Below, piece after piece: positions 13,659 through 23,076 of a stretch of DNA of 35,798 nt (positions are counted from its first letter, which is position 1; each line of letters opens with the position of its first letter). A program made the translations under genes and the position numbers. A model generated the notes under the pieces. It saw only the letters and a program-made list of their open reading frames with translations. It ran no database searches and was not told where the DNA came from. The DNA is from Candidatus Sumerlaeia bacterium (GTDB lineage Bacteria > Sumerlaeota > Sumerlaeia > SLMS01 > JAHLLQ01), in the NCBI GenBank assembly GCA_028284075.1, contig JANQSL010000194.1, positions 1 to 35,798 of the forward strand. The letters are read 5' to 3'.

Positions 13659-15200
13659 ATGAAACGGTTTCCGGCCCCCCTCTTCCGTCTTGCGATGCTC
13701 ATTTTCATCGCGGGATTTTTTGCGGTTTCCGCAGTGGAGGCTCAGAACCAACTGGTGCAGCGGACCACGGATCTTCCGCTGCGAAGGGCGTTTGGGGGGT
13801 CGGCCGTGCTCGGCGATTACGTATATTATCTGGGCGGGTCACAGGCGACCGGAGACGGATTCAACACGGAGTCCATTAGTTCGAGTGTCGTCAGGGCACG
13901 GATACTTTCCAACGGCCGGCTTGGTTCGTGGGAGCAAACAACACCGTTGCCGCAGCCGCGTCACTACATCGAAAATGCAACACTTGTTCTGAATGATGTC
14001 GTGTATGTTATCGGCGGTTCGTCTTTGCCGGCAAACGGGGAGCGCTACAACACGGCGTTGTTTTCGCGCCCTCTCCCCAACGGAACCCTTCTTCCCTGGA
14101 CGGAGTCGCAGCCTTTTTCACGCAACGGCCTTTCCACGATCACGGCGGTTTCAACACCGGGTCATATTCACATCATCGGCGGGCTGGACAAGCAGGACGG
14201 GGCCAGCAACAAGGTTTTCACGAACACGATTTATGCGGATGGATCGATGGGAAGCTGGGTCCCCGGTCCGGTGCTTCCAATGCCGTTGTGGTATCACAGC
14301 GCGGGTGCCGCGAGCGGTCGTGTTTATGTCTGGGGCGGGATGCCGGGTGAGGACAGGAACAAGGTGTCTCCGTTGATGTTTTCGGCACCGATTCTGGGAT
14401 CAGGCAAGCTGGGACCGTGGCGCCGGGAAGCCCGCGTCCTTCCTCATCCGTTCTATGGTGCATCCACGGCGGTTGCAGGGGATTATCTGATTTCCTTTTC
14501 TCCGCGGTACGCCGGTTCAGTCGGCAGCAGCGATGTCTGGTATGCTGCGGTGACGCCGCAGGGAATCAGTAACTGGTACCGGCGACACGGCGGTGTGCCG
14601 AACCAGGTATACCATGCCGCGGCCACGGATTACCGACGGGGTGCGATTTATTTCGGAGGGGGGCGGAACAATCAGCAGGGGCCGATGCTTCAGAATTTTT
14701 TCTCGATCGCTCTCGGTTCCTCCGCTCGTGATCAGGCGGAAAGAGCATGGCTCGCTGCTCAACGCGCTCATCAAAATACGGTTTCGGCGTTTCCAGCTCC
14801 CGGTACGGATACGGAGGAGCGGCAAACGACGCTGACCTATACGGCAGCGGCGACGCTTTCCGATGAGGCCGTACAGGGTTTCAAGACTTACGGAGATGCA
14901 AGAACGGACGCGGAGAGTCAAAGACTGCCTCTGGTGGTTTACTTTGCTCTGGAGGACGCACGTCCCTGTGTCGAACAGCGTGAGTTGCTTGAGTCACCGG
15001 AGTTTCAGCAGATTGTGCCGAAGGCCTCATGGGCATGGGTCGAGACAAAGAATTACCCGCAGCTCGCGCAGCAAATCGGCGTGTACCGCGTACCGACATG
15101 GGTTTTCTATGATGAAACAGGGAACGAAGTCCAGAACGCGCGCACGGTCGGAGTGAAATCCGTTACGGATCTTGCCAAGGCGGTTCTGGATCTCCGCTAG
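13659..15200 (+). CDS. Secreted kelch-propeller protein with C-terminal thioredoxin-like domain (paralog 4)
   Basis: This 513-residue protein begins MKRFPAPLFR with a signal peptide (cleavage expected at VEA-QN); AGGAG stands about 9 bases before the ATG. The propeller repeats, the AERAWLAAQRAHQNTVSAFPAPG linker and the thioredoxin-like tail match paralog 3 closely. The active-site remnant is LEDARPCVEQRELL and the cis-proline segment is VYRVPTWVFYDETGNE. Loss of the first Cys of the CxPC motif is shared with all other copies, so it predates the duplications. Likely cell location is periplasm or outside; there is no lipobox or membrane anchor. An intrinsic terminator follows 80 bp after the stop and separates it from the kinase gene. 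Confidence 0.88.
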   Translation: MKRFPAPLFRLAMLIFIAGFFAVSAVEAQNQLVQRTTDLPLRRAFGGSAVLGDYVYYLGGSQATGDGFNTESISSSVVRARILSNGRLGSWEQTTPLPQPRHYIENATLVLNDVVYVIGGSSLPANGERYNTALFSRPLPNGTLLPWTESQPFSRNGLSTITAVSTPGHIHIIGGLDKQDGASNKVFTNTIYADGSMGSWVPGPVLPMPLWYHSAGAASGRVYVWGGMPGEDRNKVSPLMFSAPILGSGKLGPWRREARVLPHPFYGASTAVAGDYLISFSPRYAGSVGSSDVWYAAVTPQGISNWYRRHGGVPNQVYHAAATDYRRGAIYFGGGRNNQQGPMLQNFFSIALGSSARDQAERAWLAAQRAHQNTVSAFPAPGTDTEERQTTLTYTAAATLSDEAVQGFKTYGDARTDAESQRLPLVVYFALEDARPCVEQRELLESPEFQQIVPKASWAWVETKNYPQLAQQIGVYRVPTWVFYDETGNEVQNARTVGVKSVTDLAKAVLDLR

Positions 15201-15280
15201 CGTGTTTCCGGTTCGCTGCGGGCATTGAGGGGCGTGTCCCCGTCGTTTTGTGTGCCACGGGTTTTGCCGGGGCGGAGCAA

Positions 15281-15306
15281 AGGGATTCGAAAGAGTCTCT
15301 TTTTTA
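15281..15306 (+). terminator. Intrinsic terminator after kelch gene 4
   Basis: An 8-bp stem including GU pairs (15281-15288 with 15293-15300), a GAAA loop and a run of T residues (CTCTTTTTTA) end the kelch array. Confidence 0.75.
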
Positions 15307-15432
15307 CTGAACACCGAACTTACACAATTCCAATATCCGCGCTTATTCCTTGCCGTTCCACGGGGTCGAGGTTTGCACTTCGGCGAAGCGACGGATTTGG
15401 TTTCAGAGGGGGTTCAGCCAGGGCTGGTAACA

Positions 15433-18351
15433 ATGACTTCCGTTTCCCGACACCCGTGGCTCTCGGGGCCAGAGCCGGAACCCGATGTCGAGTCGCGTTC
15501 TCCGAAGAATCTCCCTGAGGATCGAACGGCCACGTTCAATGCGGGTCTCCATGGCAAGAGGTCGGGCTTCAGCGAGCCCGCTTCCTCCGTTGTTCCGGCA
15601 ACATACTGGCGAGTTCAGGGGGGCGGAGCGGAAGAGGCGGCGGAAACTCTGCCACCGCCCGAGTTTCGCGCGCCGGCGGCGGGTGCATCTGAACCGGGGG
15701 TTCAATACACGCTGCACCGGGTGATCGCGAGCGGTGGTTTTGGAGAGATCTGGGAGGGCACGCAGGAGTCGCTCGGCCGGGTGGTTGCGGTCAAGCGGCT
15801 CAAACAGGGTTTGATTGAAACGTACAGAGATGATCCGGAGCAGCTTCGGCGGCTGGAACATGCCTTTCGCCAGGAAGCTTTCGTGGCGGCGTGCCTTGAG
15901 CATCCGAACATTCTTCCGGTTCATGATCTCGGTGTGGATGAGTTTGGCCATCTGTTGCTGGCGACAAAGCTGGTTCGGGGAAAACCCTGGAGCGAGATTC
16001 TGGAGGAAGACGCCGCTCTTCCCGTCTCGGAGTTTCTCGACAAGCATCTCGAGATTCTGGAATCGGTGGTGAGGGCGGTGGCCTTTGCTCATTCGAGGGG
16101 CATCGTGCATCGCGACCTGAAACCGGCTCAGGTGATGGTGGGGGAATTCGGTGAAGTGCTGCTGATGGATTGGGGTATCGCGATGTTCGTGACCGACGAG
16201 CCTCCGCAGGCTCCGCCGGGATGGGATGCCATTGCGGTGCTGGCACCCACTCCGTCAACGGCTTCGAACCCGGCGGGGACACCTGTCTACATGGCTCCGG
16301 AGCAGACTGAGGAAACAGTCACGAACATTGGCACATGGACGGACATTTATCTGCTGGGTGGTATTCTGTACGAGCTGTTGACGGGCTGTTACCCTCACAG
16401 CGGGCGTTCGCAGCGTCAGTCTTTTGCGCGTGCATCGCGAGGCTTTGTTCCTTCGCCCTGGGATGCGGCACCGGAACGGGAGGTTCCGGACGAGCTTGCC
16501 GCAATTTGTGCAACCTGTCTGCAGTCAAATCCAGGGAACCGTTTGAAGACGGTGGATTCGCTGCTGCTGATGTTGCGAAACTATCGGAAGGGAGCTTCGC
16601 GGCGGCGCGAAGCAGAGCAGCTCATCGAGGAGGCGGCGGCCCGGGCGACGCATGCGGAAGACTACAAATCGCTTTCGCATTGCGAGGAGCTGCTGGCGCG
16701 GGCACTGGCTCTCTGGCCCGGGCATTCCGATGCTCAACGGCTGAGCGACAAGCTTTCGGTTCGACACACAAGTCTGGCGATGCGGAACCGCGATCTGCAC
16801 CTTGCACGGTCTCAGGCGGGACGACTGACTCATGATCATCCTGATCGCGAGCGGCTCCTTGGAGAAATCGAGCATCTCGAAAGGGAGCAGGCGAGGGTGA
16901 GGCAGCGACTGGACGAAGCTTACCGCCGTGCGGACCGGCTTGTGACGTTCATGCTGGAGGATCTGCATACGAGTCTTCGAACAGTGAACCGTCTTGATCT
17001 GATGGCCCGCGTGGGAACGGAGGCGTTGGATTATTTCGAGTCGTTTGCGGATGAAAAGCCCACTGTGGAACTGCTCTACAAGCGGGCCGTTGCCTGTCGA
17101 AACATCGGTGATGTCTTCAAGAGTCAGGGAAACACCGAGCGTGCGGAAACGGCATACCGGAACTTTCATCAACTTTGCCTGTGGCTTGAAGATGAGGAAT
17201 CGGAAAGTGTGGAGTGGAAATACCTCTTGGCGGAGGCCCTTGAGCGGGCGAGCTCGGTGAACTATCTCAAGGGAGAGCTGGCGGAATGCGAGGAGTTGCT
17301 TGGCGAGGCGACGACAAGGATTGAAGAGCTGCTGAAACTTCAACCGGGCAACATGGAGTATCGATGGTTGCTGGGACGCATTCGGCACCAGACGGGAATT
17401 TCTCTCTGGCGGCGGCGCGAGCTGCAGACCGCGTTCGAACGGCATTCGGAGGGGCTTTCAATTCTTGAGGAGCTGACGAGCGAGTTTCCGGACCACAAAG
17501 ATATTCGCGGAAATCTGGGATGGGCGCTTTCGACTCTTGGGAACGTGTACCGCGACCTGGGAGATCTGGACTCGGCCATCGCGGCCACGGAGCGGGCCAT
17601 TCAGGTGCGCACCGAGCTCTATGAGGGGGACCCGGACAACAAGGCACGGCTTGACGACGTTGGCTGGAGTCTCTCGAACATGGCGTTGCTCAGAGAGTAC
17701 GGCGGTGATTTCGGCGGCGCGCTTGAGATGTTCGCGCAGGCGGAGAAGTGGCGGCGGATTCTCTTCAACGGAGATCCTTCCAATGCCGTTCATCGGAACA
17801 CCATGGCCTTTATTCTTTCGAGCCGCGGCCGAATTCTTTACGGTCTCGAGCGCCACGATCAGGCGGTTCAGGCTTTGAGAGAAGCGGTGGAGATGTCGCG
17901 TCCGCTTGTTGAAACGGATGCATCGAATCTGCGGGAACTGGGCGGGCATGCGCTGAATGCGGGGTACCTGGCGCTGGCAGAGTATGCGGTCGGAAATCGC
18001 GACGCGGCAAGGGAGCTTCTCGAGGAGGCCAGGCCGTTCGCCCGCAAGGCGCTGGACGCGATACCGGAGAACGGCGTTTTTCAAAACGCGGTTTGTCAGG
18101 TTCTGGTGCTGGAAGGTCTTCTGGCGGAAGAGAATGGGGATCGCACGCATGCGCGCGCTTGCTGGAATGAGGCCGTTACTCTGCTGGGCAGGCAGGCATG
18201 GAGAGAAAATACCGGGCAGGGCGCGGGACTTCACCTTGAGCTGTGTCTTTATCTCGGGCTTGCGGATGAGGCACGGCAGGATGAGGAAAGACTTCGCGAA
18301 AAAGGATGGATGCTGCCGCGTTGGGCCCGGCTTCTTTCGGAGCTCGCCTGA
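15433..18351 (+). CDS. Serine/threonine protein kinase with C-terminal TPR-like repeats
   Basis: The ATG at 15433 gives 972 residues; the frame stays open to 15250, so the start is uncertain and no strong ribosome site decides it. The kinase domain (about residues 92-380) shows the glycine loop ASGGFGEIWEG, the lysine in VAVKRLK (K121), the catalytic loop VHRDLKPAQV (D228), DWG (D246) in place of DFG, and AGTPVYMAPEQ. The Asn that normally ends the catalytic loop (HRDLKPxN) is Gln (Q233), an unusual change at a metal-binding residue. A helical, coiled-coil-like stretch (about 415-520) leads into TPR-like repeats to the end, such as ALSTLGNVYRDLGDLDSAIAATERAIQ. No membrane segment is seen, so it is probably cytosolic. 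Kinases of this layout are common in Planctomycetes and relatives; the targets are unknown. Confidence 0.9.
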   Translation: MTSVSRHPWLSGPEPEPDVESRSPKNLPEDRTATFNAGLHGKRSGFSEPASSVVPATYWRVQGGGAEEAAETLPPPEFRAPAAGASEPGVQYTLHRVIASGGFGEIWEGTQESLGRVVAVKRLKQGLIETYRDDPEQLRRLEHAFRQEAFVAACLEHPNILPVHDLGVDEFGHLLLATKLVRGKPWSEILEEDAALPVSEFLDKHLEILESVVRAVAFAHSRGIVHRDLKPAQVMVGEFGEVLLMDWGIAMFVTDEPPQAPPGWDAIAVLAPTPSTASNPAGTPVYMAPEQTEETVTNIGTWTDIYLLGGILYELLTGCYPHSGRSQRQSFARASRGFVPSPWDAAPEREVPDELAAICATCLQSNPGNRLKTVDSLLLMLRNYRKGASRRREAEQLIEEAAARATHAEDYKSLSHCEELLARALALWPGHSDAQRLSDKLSVRHTSLAMRNRDLHLARSQAGRLTHDHPDRERLLGEIEHLEREQARVRQRLDEAYRRADRLVTFMLEDLHTSLRTVNRLDLMARVGTEALDYFESFADEKPTVELLYKRAVACRNIGDVFKSQGNTERAETAYRNFHQLCLWLEDEESESVEWKYLLAEALERASSVNYLKGELAECEELLGEATTRIEELLKLQPGNMEYRWLLGRIRHQTGISLWRRRELQTAFERHSEGLSILEELTSEFPDHKDIRGNLGWALSTLGNVYRDLGDLDSAIAATERAIQVRTELYEGDPDNKARLDDVGWSLSNMALLREYGGDFGGALEMFAQAEKWRRILFNGDPSNAVHRNTMAFILSSRGRILYGLERHDQAVQALREAVEMSRPLVETDASNLRELGGHALNAGYLALAEYAVGNRDAARELLEEARPFARKALDAIPENGVFQNAVCQVLVLEGLLAEENGDRTHARACWNEAVTLLGRQAWRENTGQGAGLHLELCLYLGLADEARQDEERLREKGWMLPRWARLLSELA

Positions 18352-18395
18352 TTATCCAGCGGATCAATCCGTCCGGATAGCGACCGGTTCCCCGT

Positions 18396-18926
18396 TTACC
18401 GCGATTCCTTTTCAAGAGTCGGGTTGCGGTTGCAGGCGTTCGACATCCCCGGAGGGATGCTGAGAAACTCCCAGTCTTCTCCCAGCAGTGTTCGTGCAAT
18501 CAGCACAATCTGGCCGACATGATAGGCGACATGGGCGAGGGAGCGATGAAGTGCGGCCTGAACCGTCAGTTCGATGCCACGGATGCGGACCGTTGCCGCC
18601 AGGTTGTGATCGGTGAGGGAGGAAAGAGTTGCAAAGAGAACGTTCCAGCCTTCGTCCCAGATTCGTGAGAGCTCATCGCGAGTGATTATACGTCCGGTGA
18701 ATTCGCTGTCTCGCTCGCGCCATGGCTTTTCTCCGTCCGTCGTGAGAAAATCCGTGAAGCGCGATTTGAGATTCCCTGAAACATGGCAGACGAGAATTAC
18801 GACGGAGTTTCCGTTTTCACCGAATGAACTCAAAACCTGCTCGTCATTCAACTGCTTGAGCGTTTTTTCGCCAAGTCGACGATAACGAGTGTATTCCGAT
18901 TCGATGGATTCAACGATGTCGCGCAT
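18396..18926 (-). CDS. DinB-like / DUF1572 family protein
   Basis: From ATG 18926, with GGAGGA 9 bases upstream, this encodes 176 residues; a TTG at 18950 is less likely. The protein is a four-helix bundle type of the DinB/YfiT superfamily. Conserved-looking histidines stand in LVCHVSGN and in the C-terminal helix HRSLAHVAYHVGQIVLIAR, the expected metal-binding set, and WDEGWNVLF fits DUF1572. Members of the superfamily include thiol-dependent S-transferases, but DUF1572 proteins have no established reaction. It converges with the kinase gene (44 bp apart) and diverges from the GH5 lipoprotein gene. No functional link with either is evident. Confidence 0.85.
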   Translation of the reverse strand: MRDIVESIESEYTRYRRLGEKTLKQLNDEQVLSSFGENGNSVVILVCHVSGNLKSRFTDFLTTDGEKPWRERDSEFTGRIITRDELSRIWDEGWNVLFATLSSLTDHNLAATVRIRGIELTVQAALHRSLAHVAYHVGQIVLIARTLLGEDWEFLSIPPGMSNACNRNPTLEKESR

Positions 18927-19140
18927 CAGCGAGTATCCTCCATTGCTCAAGACTCATTCAAAGAGGATCGGGAAAAGGGCAAGAGGTTCAGTGCGAAGGG
19001 TTTTGAACGGATTTGAACCAATCCTGGTCCGGCGTCGGATTCTTCAGGCTCTTGACCTGCCGTCCGTGCTCGTGGACAGCATAAACATACGGGTTTTCCA
19101 ACGTTTGGCTTATTCTTCGATCTCTTCCCGGGGGCATGCC

Positions 19141-20235
19141 ATGTCTTTTCTGTTCCGCCTCAGCGCGATACTGCTGCTCGTGAGCATCACGGCATGTGCG
19201 TGCCAGGAAAAACAAGTCGTCATGGAAAGTATCACGTTCGGTGAGGCTCCTCTGATTACGGAGCTCAAGCCTCTCTCGGTGCGCGGCACGAACTATTTTC
19301 CCCGGGACACACCCTGGGACGGCTTTTGGACGGCAACCCCCGATGAAGTTATACGGGCTGACCTCGATCTCGCCGCTTCGCTGGGAATAAACACTCTTCG
19401 GATTTTCATACCCTGGAATGAGAATACTGAAAAGGCAGGGTTGATTGATTCGTCCGGCAATCCGTCGCCGGAGTACCTTGCGAAGTTCGATCGTTTTCTG
19501 GCGGAAGCCTGGAGTCGCGGCATTCGCTGTATTGTCTGTTTCGGTTTCGAGTACTACGAAGGGGATTCAAGGATTCCGGGGAACTGGCGAAGAGCGATGG
19601 AGGCTTTTGTGACTCGCCACCATGCTGACGGCAGGATACTGATGTGGGATTTGATGAACGAACCTGAACGTCTTGCATGGAGTCCCGAAACCATGGCATA
19701 CTTGCGGGATTCCATGATTGCGATCAGGGAATTCGATCAGAATCACCTCACGACAGTTGGAATCGGCTATCAGATCGAGCATCTGGCCCCTGCAGGGTTT
19801 CCCGATGTTCTGCAGTACCATGACTATGCGCCGTACCGCGAGATGCTGGAGGAGGGCTTTCGGCGTCCTGTTCGCATTATCGACCATTTGCAGGAGGTTG
19901 GCGGCAGGAAGCCTCTCATTATTGGCGAGTTCGGATCTCCAACGGCTGCAGAGCCCGGCTTTGGCGTCGGTATGGACTGGCGGGTCAGTTTGGGAGATGA
20001 GACCGTTGCCGCGACGGAGGCGGAACAGCTTCTGCGCTATGCACTGGTATTTGATGCGGCGGAGTATCGCGAGATTGCCGGCGTGCTCAGCTGGTGCCTG
20101 TACGACTATCCGCCTCAGGAAGAAGGGTACCTTGTTCCCACCGGTTCGCTTTTCGGAATGGTGCGGCTGGATGGAACGTTGAAGCCAAGTGCCATTCTGT
20201 TGCGTGAAACGTTTCGCCGCTGGAGTCTCGAATAG
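19141..20235 (+). CDS. GH5-like glycoside hydrolase lipoprotein
   Basis: The 364-residue protein starts at the ATG at 19141, where a lipoprotein signal begins (LLLVSITAC, lipid-anchored Cys19); the frame runs further upstream but without sense. The rest is a TIM barrel of the GH5 (clan GH-A) type. The acid/base glutamate is E174 in MWDLMNEPE and the nucleophile is E263 in LIIGEFGSP; an N before the first Glu and aromatic-rich strands complete the family pattern. Such enzymes cleave beta-1,4-linked glucans or mannans. The next gene is a GH2 beta-mannosidase-like enzyme, which makes an endo-mannanase role plausible, but the subfamily cannot be fixed by eye. It is attached to the membrane by lipid and faces outward. 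Confidence 0.87.
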   Translation: MSFLFRLSAILLLVSITACACQEKQVVMESITFGEAPLITELKPLSVRGTNYFPRDTPWDGFWTATPDEVIRADLDLAASLGINTLRIFIPWNENTEKAGLIDSSGNPSPEYLAKFDRFLAEAWSRGIRCIVCFGFEYYEGDSRIPGNWRRAMEAFVTRHHADGRILMWDLMNEPERLAWSPETMAYLRDSMIAIREFDQNHLTTVGIGYQIEHLAPAGFPDVLQYHDYAPYREMLEEGFRRPVRIIDHLQEVGGRKPLIIGEFGSPTAAEPGFGVGMDWRVSLGDETVAATEAEQLLRYALVFDAAEYREIAGVLSWCLYDYPPQEEGYLVPTGSLFGMVRLDGTLKPSAILLRETFRRWSLE

Positions 20236-20317
20236 GACTTTTTTTTCACACGGCGATACCATGCCGGTGTTTGCCGGAACTTCGACCGAATTTCAAGGCC
20301 ACTGGCGAGAGGCAGCC

Positions 20318-22864
20318 ATGAAGAACCCCTCCCACGGACAGTGTTTTTCCCTGAATGAAACTCCGTGGACGGTTACGGGATGGTATCCGAACTTCTGGCG
20401 AATGGTGAAATCGGCCGAGCTGGATCAGGTTTTGAAGCCTGTGGTTCCACCAATACCGGCAACTGTTCCGGGAGCCGTTCAAACGGATTTGTTGCGTGTT
20501 GGGATCGCGAGCGACCCCAACGCAGGACTGAACAGCCTTGCCGATGAATGGATTCCGAATCGCGAATGGATCTACGAAACGACGTTTCGCTGTGAAAGCC
20601 TGCAGGACGCGGAGCGGCAGAGATGGTTTCTGGTTTTCGAGGGCCTTGATTTTCATGGCGAGATCCGGCTGAATGGCAAACACCTGCGGGACTTTTCGGG
20701 CATGTTCATTCCCATTGAAGTGGACGTGACGGAAGAACTGAGTGATAGCGGCTCGAATAGCCTGCGAGTTGTATTCCACCAGGCTCCTGAGGTTGCGGGA
20801 CAGGCGGGTTACACAAGCCGGATTCGAACAATCAAATCGCGCTTCAACTACAACTGGGACTGGTGTGCCCGGATTGTGCCGGTGGGAATCTGGGATGATG
20901 TCTACCTGAAACGAACAGGATCGATTCGCCTGCTTGATTTTTGGCCCGAGGCTCTCCTTCAATACGACAATACAAATGGTATTCTGACCATCAACGCCGA
21001 GTTCGATGCGATACCGGATGCCTGTGAGTATGGGATTGAATGGAAGATAAGCCGGAATGGTGGAATGGTTTTGGAGGGGCGAGAAGAGGCGGTGTTTCCT
21101 CGCGGGTACAGTCGATGGAGCAAGCGTCTGCAACTTGATCAGGTGGAAGCGTGGTGGCCTCGAGGACTTGGTGAGCAGCCACTTTACGATGTCGAATTTC
21201 GAGTGATGGCAAACGGCTGTGTCAGTGACCAGGCCGGTTGCCGTGTTGGATTCAAGCGTGTTGAGTGGCGACGGAACCTGGGGGCGCCGGAGACAGCGCT
21301 GCCGTATACAGCCATAATCAACGGGCAGCGGCTCTTTTTGCGAGGCGTTAACTGGGTACCGATCAGTCCTTTTTATGGTTCCGTCACACGGGCCGATTAC
21401 GAGCTTCATGCCGGGCGTTTTGCTGAGATGAACTGCAATATTCTCCGCGTTTGGGGCGGCGGCATCATCGAGAAGCGAGCATTTTATGATGTTTGCGATG
21501 AACTGGGACTCCTCGTCTGGCAGGAATTTCCGCAAAGCTCCAGCGGCGTTGAGAATCTTCCCCCCGATGACCCCGAGTATCTTTCGAAACTTTCCGCTGT
21601 GGCGGAGAGCGCAATACGGCGTCGTCGGCATCATGTCTGTCTTGTGATCTGGTGTGGAGGAAATGAGTTAATGTACGAGGCTTCCTCACGACCGGTGGGT
21701 GAGGAGCATGTCAATCTTCGTCTGCTGGGACAGTTGGTGCGTGAACTGCATCCGCTGGCGCACTATCTGCCTTCGAGCCCTTCGGGCCCGGTGTTTATTC
21801 CATCTGTTGAAGACTATGGAAAGGATGTTTGTCACGACACGCACGGGCATTGGCTCTACCTGGGGGACACTCTCCACTACGATTACTATGACAGGGATGA
21901 TTCTCTCTGGAGATCGGAGGTGGGAACGCCGGGTCTGGCACAGGCAGAGACTTTGAGCGAGTTGGCGGGAGATCACATGTTGTGGCCTCCCAATGCAAGC
22001 AACCGTCTCTGGCTTCATCACGGACCCTGGTGGATTGCGTGGAGCCAGATGGCGGAGCTGTTTGGTCCCTGGGATGAGGGAGTGGATGAAATGAGCCTGT
22101 ACGCAAAACTCAGCCAGTATCTGCAGGCGGAGTCGCTGCGCTACGTTGTCGAGAGCGTTCGACGGCGCGAGCCGGCATCAAGCGGCGTTCTGATCTGGAT
22201 GGGCAACGAGCCCTACAACAACGGAGCCAATACGTCGCTGATTGATTACAAAGCGAGGCCAAAGCCGGCGTTTTATTCCGTGGCCGGAAGCTATCAGGAT
22301 TCTCACGTGTCATTGCAGTATGGGCAAGTGGCCTGGAAAAAAGGAGACGAGTTTCGCGCCACCGTTTATATGCACGGGTGCCGGAAGGAATGGGAGCCGA
22401 TTGACGTTTCGCTTCTGGACGGAACGGGGAATGTTCTGGAGCGGTGGTGTTTTGATACGGTGGACGGCCCCGCGATCCGTGCCGGAGAGATTCGATGGCA
22501 TGTCGAGTCCTGTCCGTCGTCGATTTTTCTGGTTCAGCTTCAGCATGAAGGAGTGGAACGAAACACGTACATCTTCACCATTGACCAGAGTTGTCCTTTC
22601 GCCGCGATGCGCCATCTGCTGCCCACGCGGATCAAACCGGAATATCAAGAAAACCGTCTGACGATTAAAAACACCGGTGAATTTGTTGCATTGCAGGTCA
22701 TTATTGCAAGCATGGCGGAGCGGACACAGGTATCCGTTCAGCCAAACAATCTTGTTTTGTTTCCCGGGGAATCCTCTGTTCTTTCCGTTAAGAATCCTGC
22801 CGGTGAGAGACTGTATGCAACAGCACTCAATGCCGAGGACAGGCATATGCCTGTTTTGAAATGA
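20318..22864 (+). CDS. GH2 family beta-mannosidase-like enzyme
   Basis: The ATG at 20318 has GAGAGG upstream and gives 848 residues; an ATG at 20261 is possible but has no ribosome site. The GH2 layout is complete. There is a jelly-roll sugar-binding domain (about 1-200, with FEGLDFHGEIRLNGK and FNYNWDWCARIVPVGIWDDVYL), an Ig-like domain, then the TIM barrel (GVNWVPISPF, ILRVWGGGIIEKRAFYDVCDELGLLVWQEF). Acid/base is E450 in WCGGNE and nucleophile E534 in WRSEVGTPG. These motifs fit beta-mannosidases or the related exo-glucosaminidases, which release single sugars from chain ends. There is no signal peptide, so it probably acts in the cytoplasm on imported oligosaccharides. It lies 82 bp after the GH5 gene and may share its transcript. 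Confidence 0.9.
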   Translation: MKNPSHGQCFSLNETPWTVTGWYPNFWRMVKSAELDQVLKPVVPPIPATVPGAVQTDLLRVGIASDPNAGLNSLADEWIPNREWIYETTFRCESLQDAERQRWFLVFEGLDFHGEIRLNGKHLRDFSGMFIPIEVDVTEELSDSGSNSLRVVFHQAPEVAGQAGYTSRIRTIKSRFNYNWDWCARIVPVGIWDDVYLKRTGSIRLLDFWPEALLQYDNTNGILTINAEFDAIPDACEYGIEWKISRNGGMVLEGREEAVFPRGYSRWSKRLQLDQVEAWWPRGLGEQPLYDVEFRVMANGCVSDQAGCRVGFKRVEWRRNLGAPETALPYTAIINGQRLFLRGVNWVPISPFYGSVTRADYELHAGRFAEMNCNILRVWGGGIIEKRAFYDVCDELGLLVWQEFPQSSSGVENLPPDDPEYLSKLSAVAESAIRRRRHHVCLVIWCGGNELMYEASSRPVGEEHVNLRLLGQLVRELHPLAHYLPSSPSGPVFIPSVEDYGKDVCHDTHGHWLYLGDTLHYDYYDRDDSLWRSEVGTPGLAQAETLSELAGDHMLWPPNASNRLWLHHGPWWIAWSQMAELFGPWDEGVDEMSLYAKLSQYLQAESLRYVVESVRRREPASSGVLIWMGNEPYNNGANTSLIDYKARPKPAFYSVAGSYQDSHVSLQYGQVAWKKGDEFRATVYMHGCRKEWEPIDVSLLDGTGNVLERWCFDTVDGPAIRAGEIRWHVESCPSSIFLVQLQHEGVERNTYIFTIDQSCPFAAMRHLLPTRIKPEYQENRLTIKNTGEFVALQVIIASMAERTQVSVQPNNLVLFPGESSVLSVKNPAGERLYATALNAEDRHMPVLK

Positions 22865-23043
22865 TATCGCTTCCTGCGGCAGATGACTGACTTTCCGCGT
22901 CGATTATGCGGCAATTCTGAAACAGCCGTTCAGGATACCCGTCCCGGTTTCTCTGTTTCAATCAACTGTCATGGCGGCTTTTCTTCCATCCGCCGGAGGC
23001 ACTGGCTGGAACAAAACGCGGGAAGTCTTGTCCGACGGTTCTG

Positions 23044-23058
23044 AAATATCTGATATTT
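23044..23058. promoter_or_regulatory. 15-bp palindrome before the small lipoprotein gene
   Basis: AAATATC-T-GATATTT is a perfect palindrome ending 19 bp before the ATG at 23077, in an otherwise G+C-rich region. It could be an operator or an AT-rich start-site segment. Confidence 0.45.
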
Positions 23059-23076
23059 TCCAGCAGGATGCTTCCA

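Noticed and set aside
8268-15200. Assignment of the kelch proteins as NanM-type sialate mutarotases
   Set aside because: The propeller repeats resemble NanM only in general kelch features. No sialic acid genes are nearby and the fusion to a thioredoxin domain is foreign to NanM.
8268-15200. Kelch array as a recent tandem amplification or assembly artefact
   Set aside because: Paralogs differ at many silent sites, intergenic regions differ, and gene 2 is strongly diverged, so these are real and old duplicates.
15250-15432. Longer start for the kinase at 15250
   Set aside because: The added 61 residues have no kinase-family character, and the frame begins upstream of the terminator at 15281-15306, so a transcript starting after that terminator could not include it.
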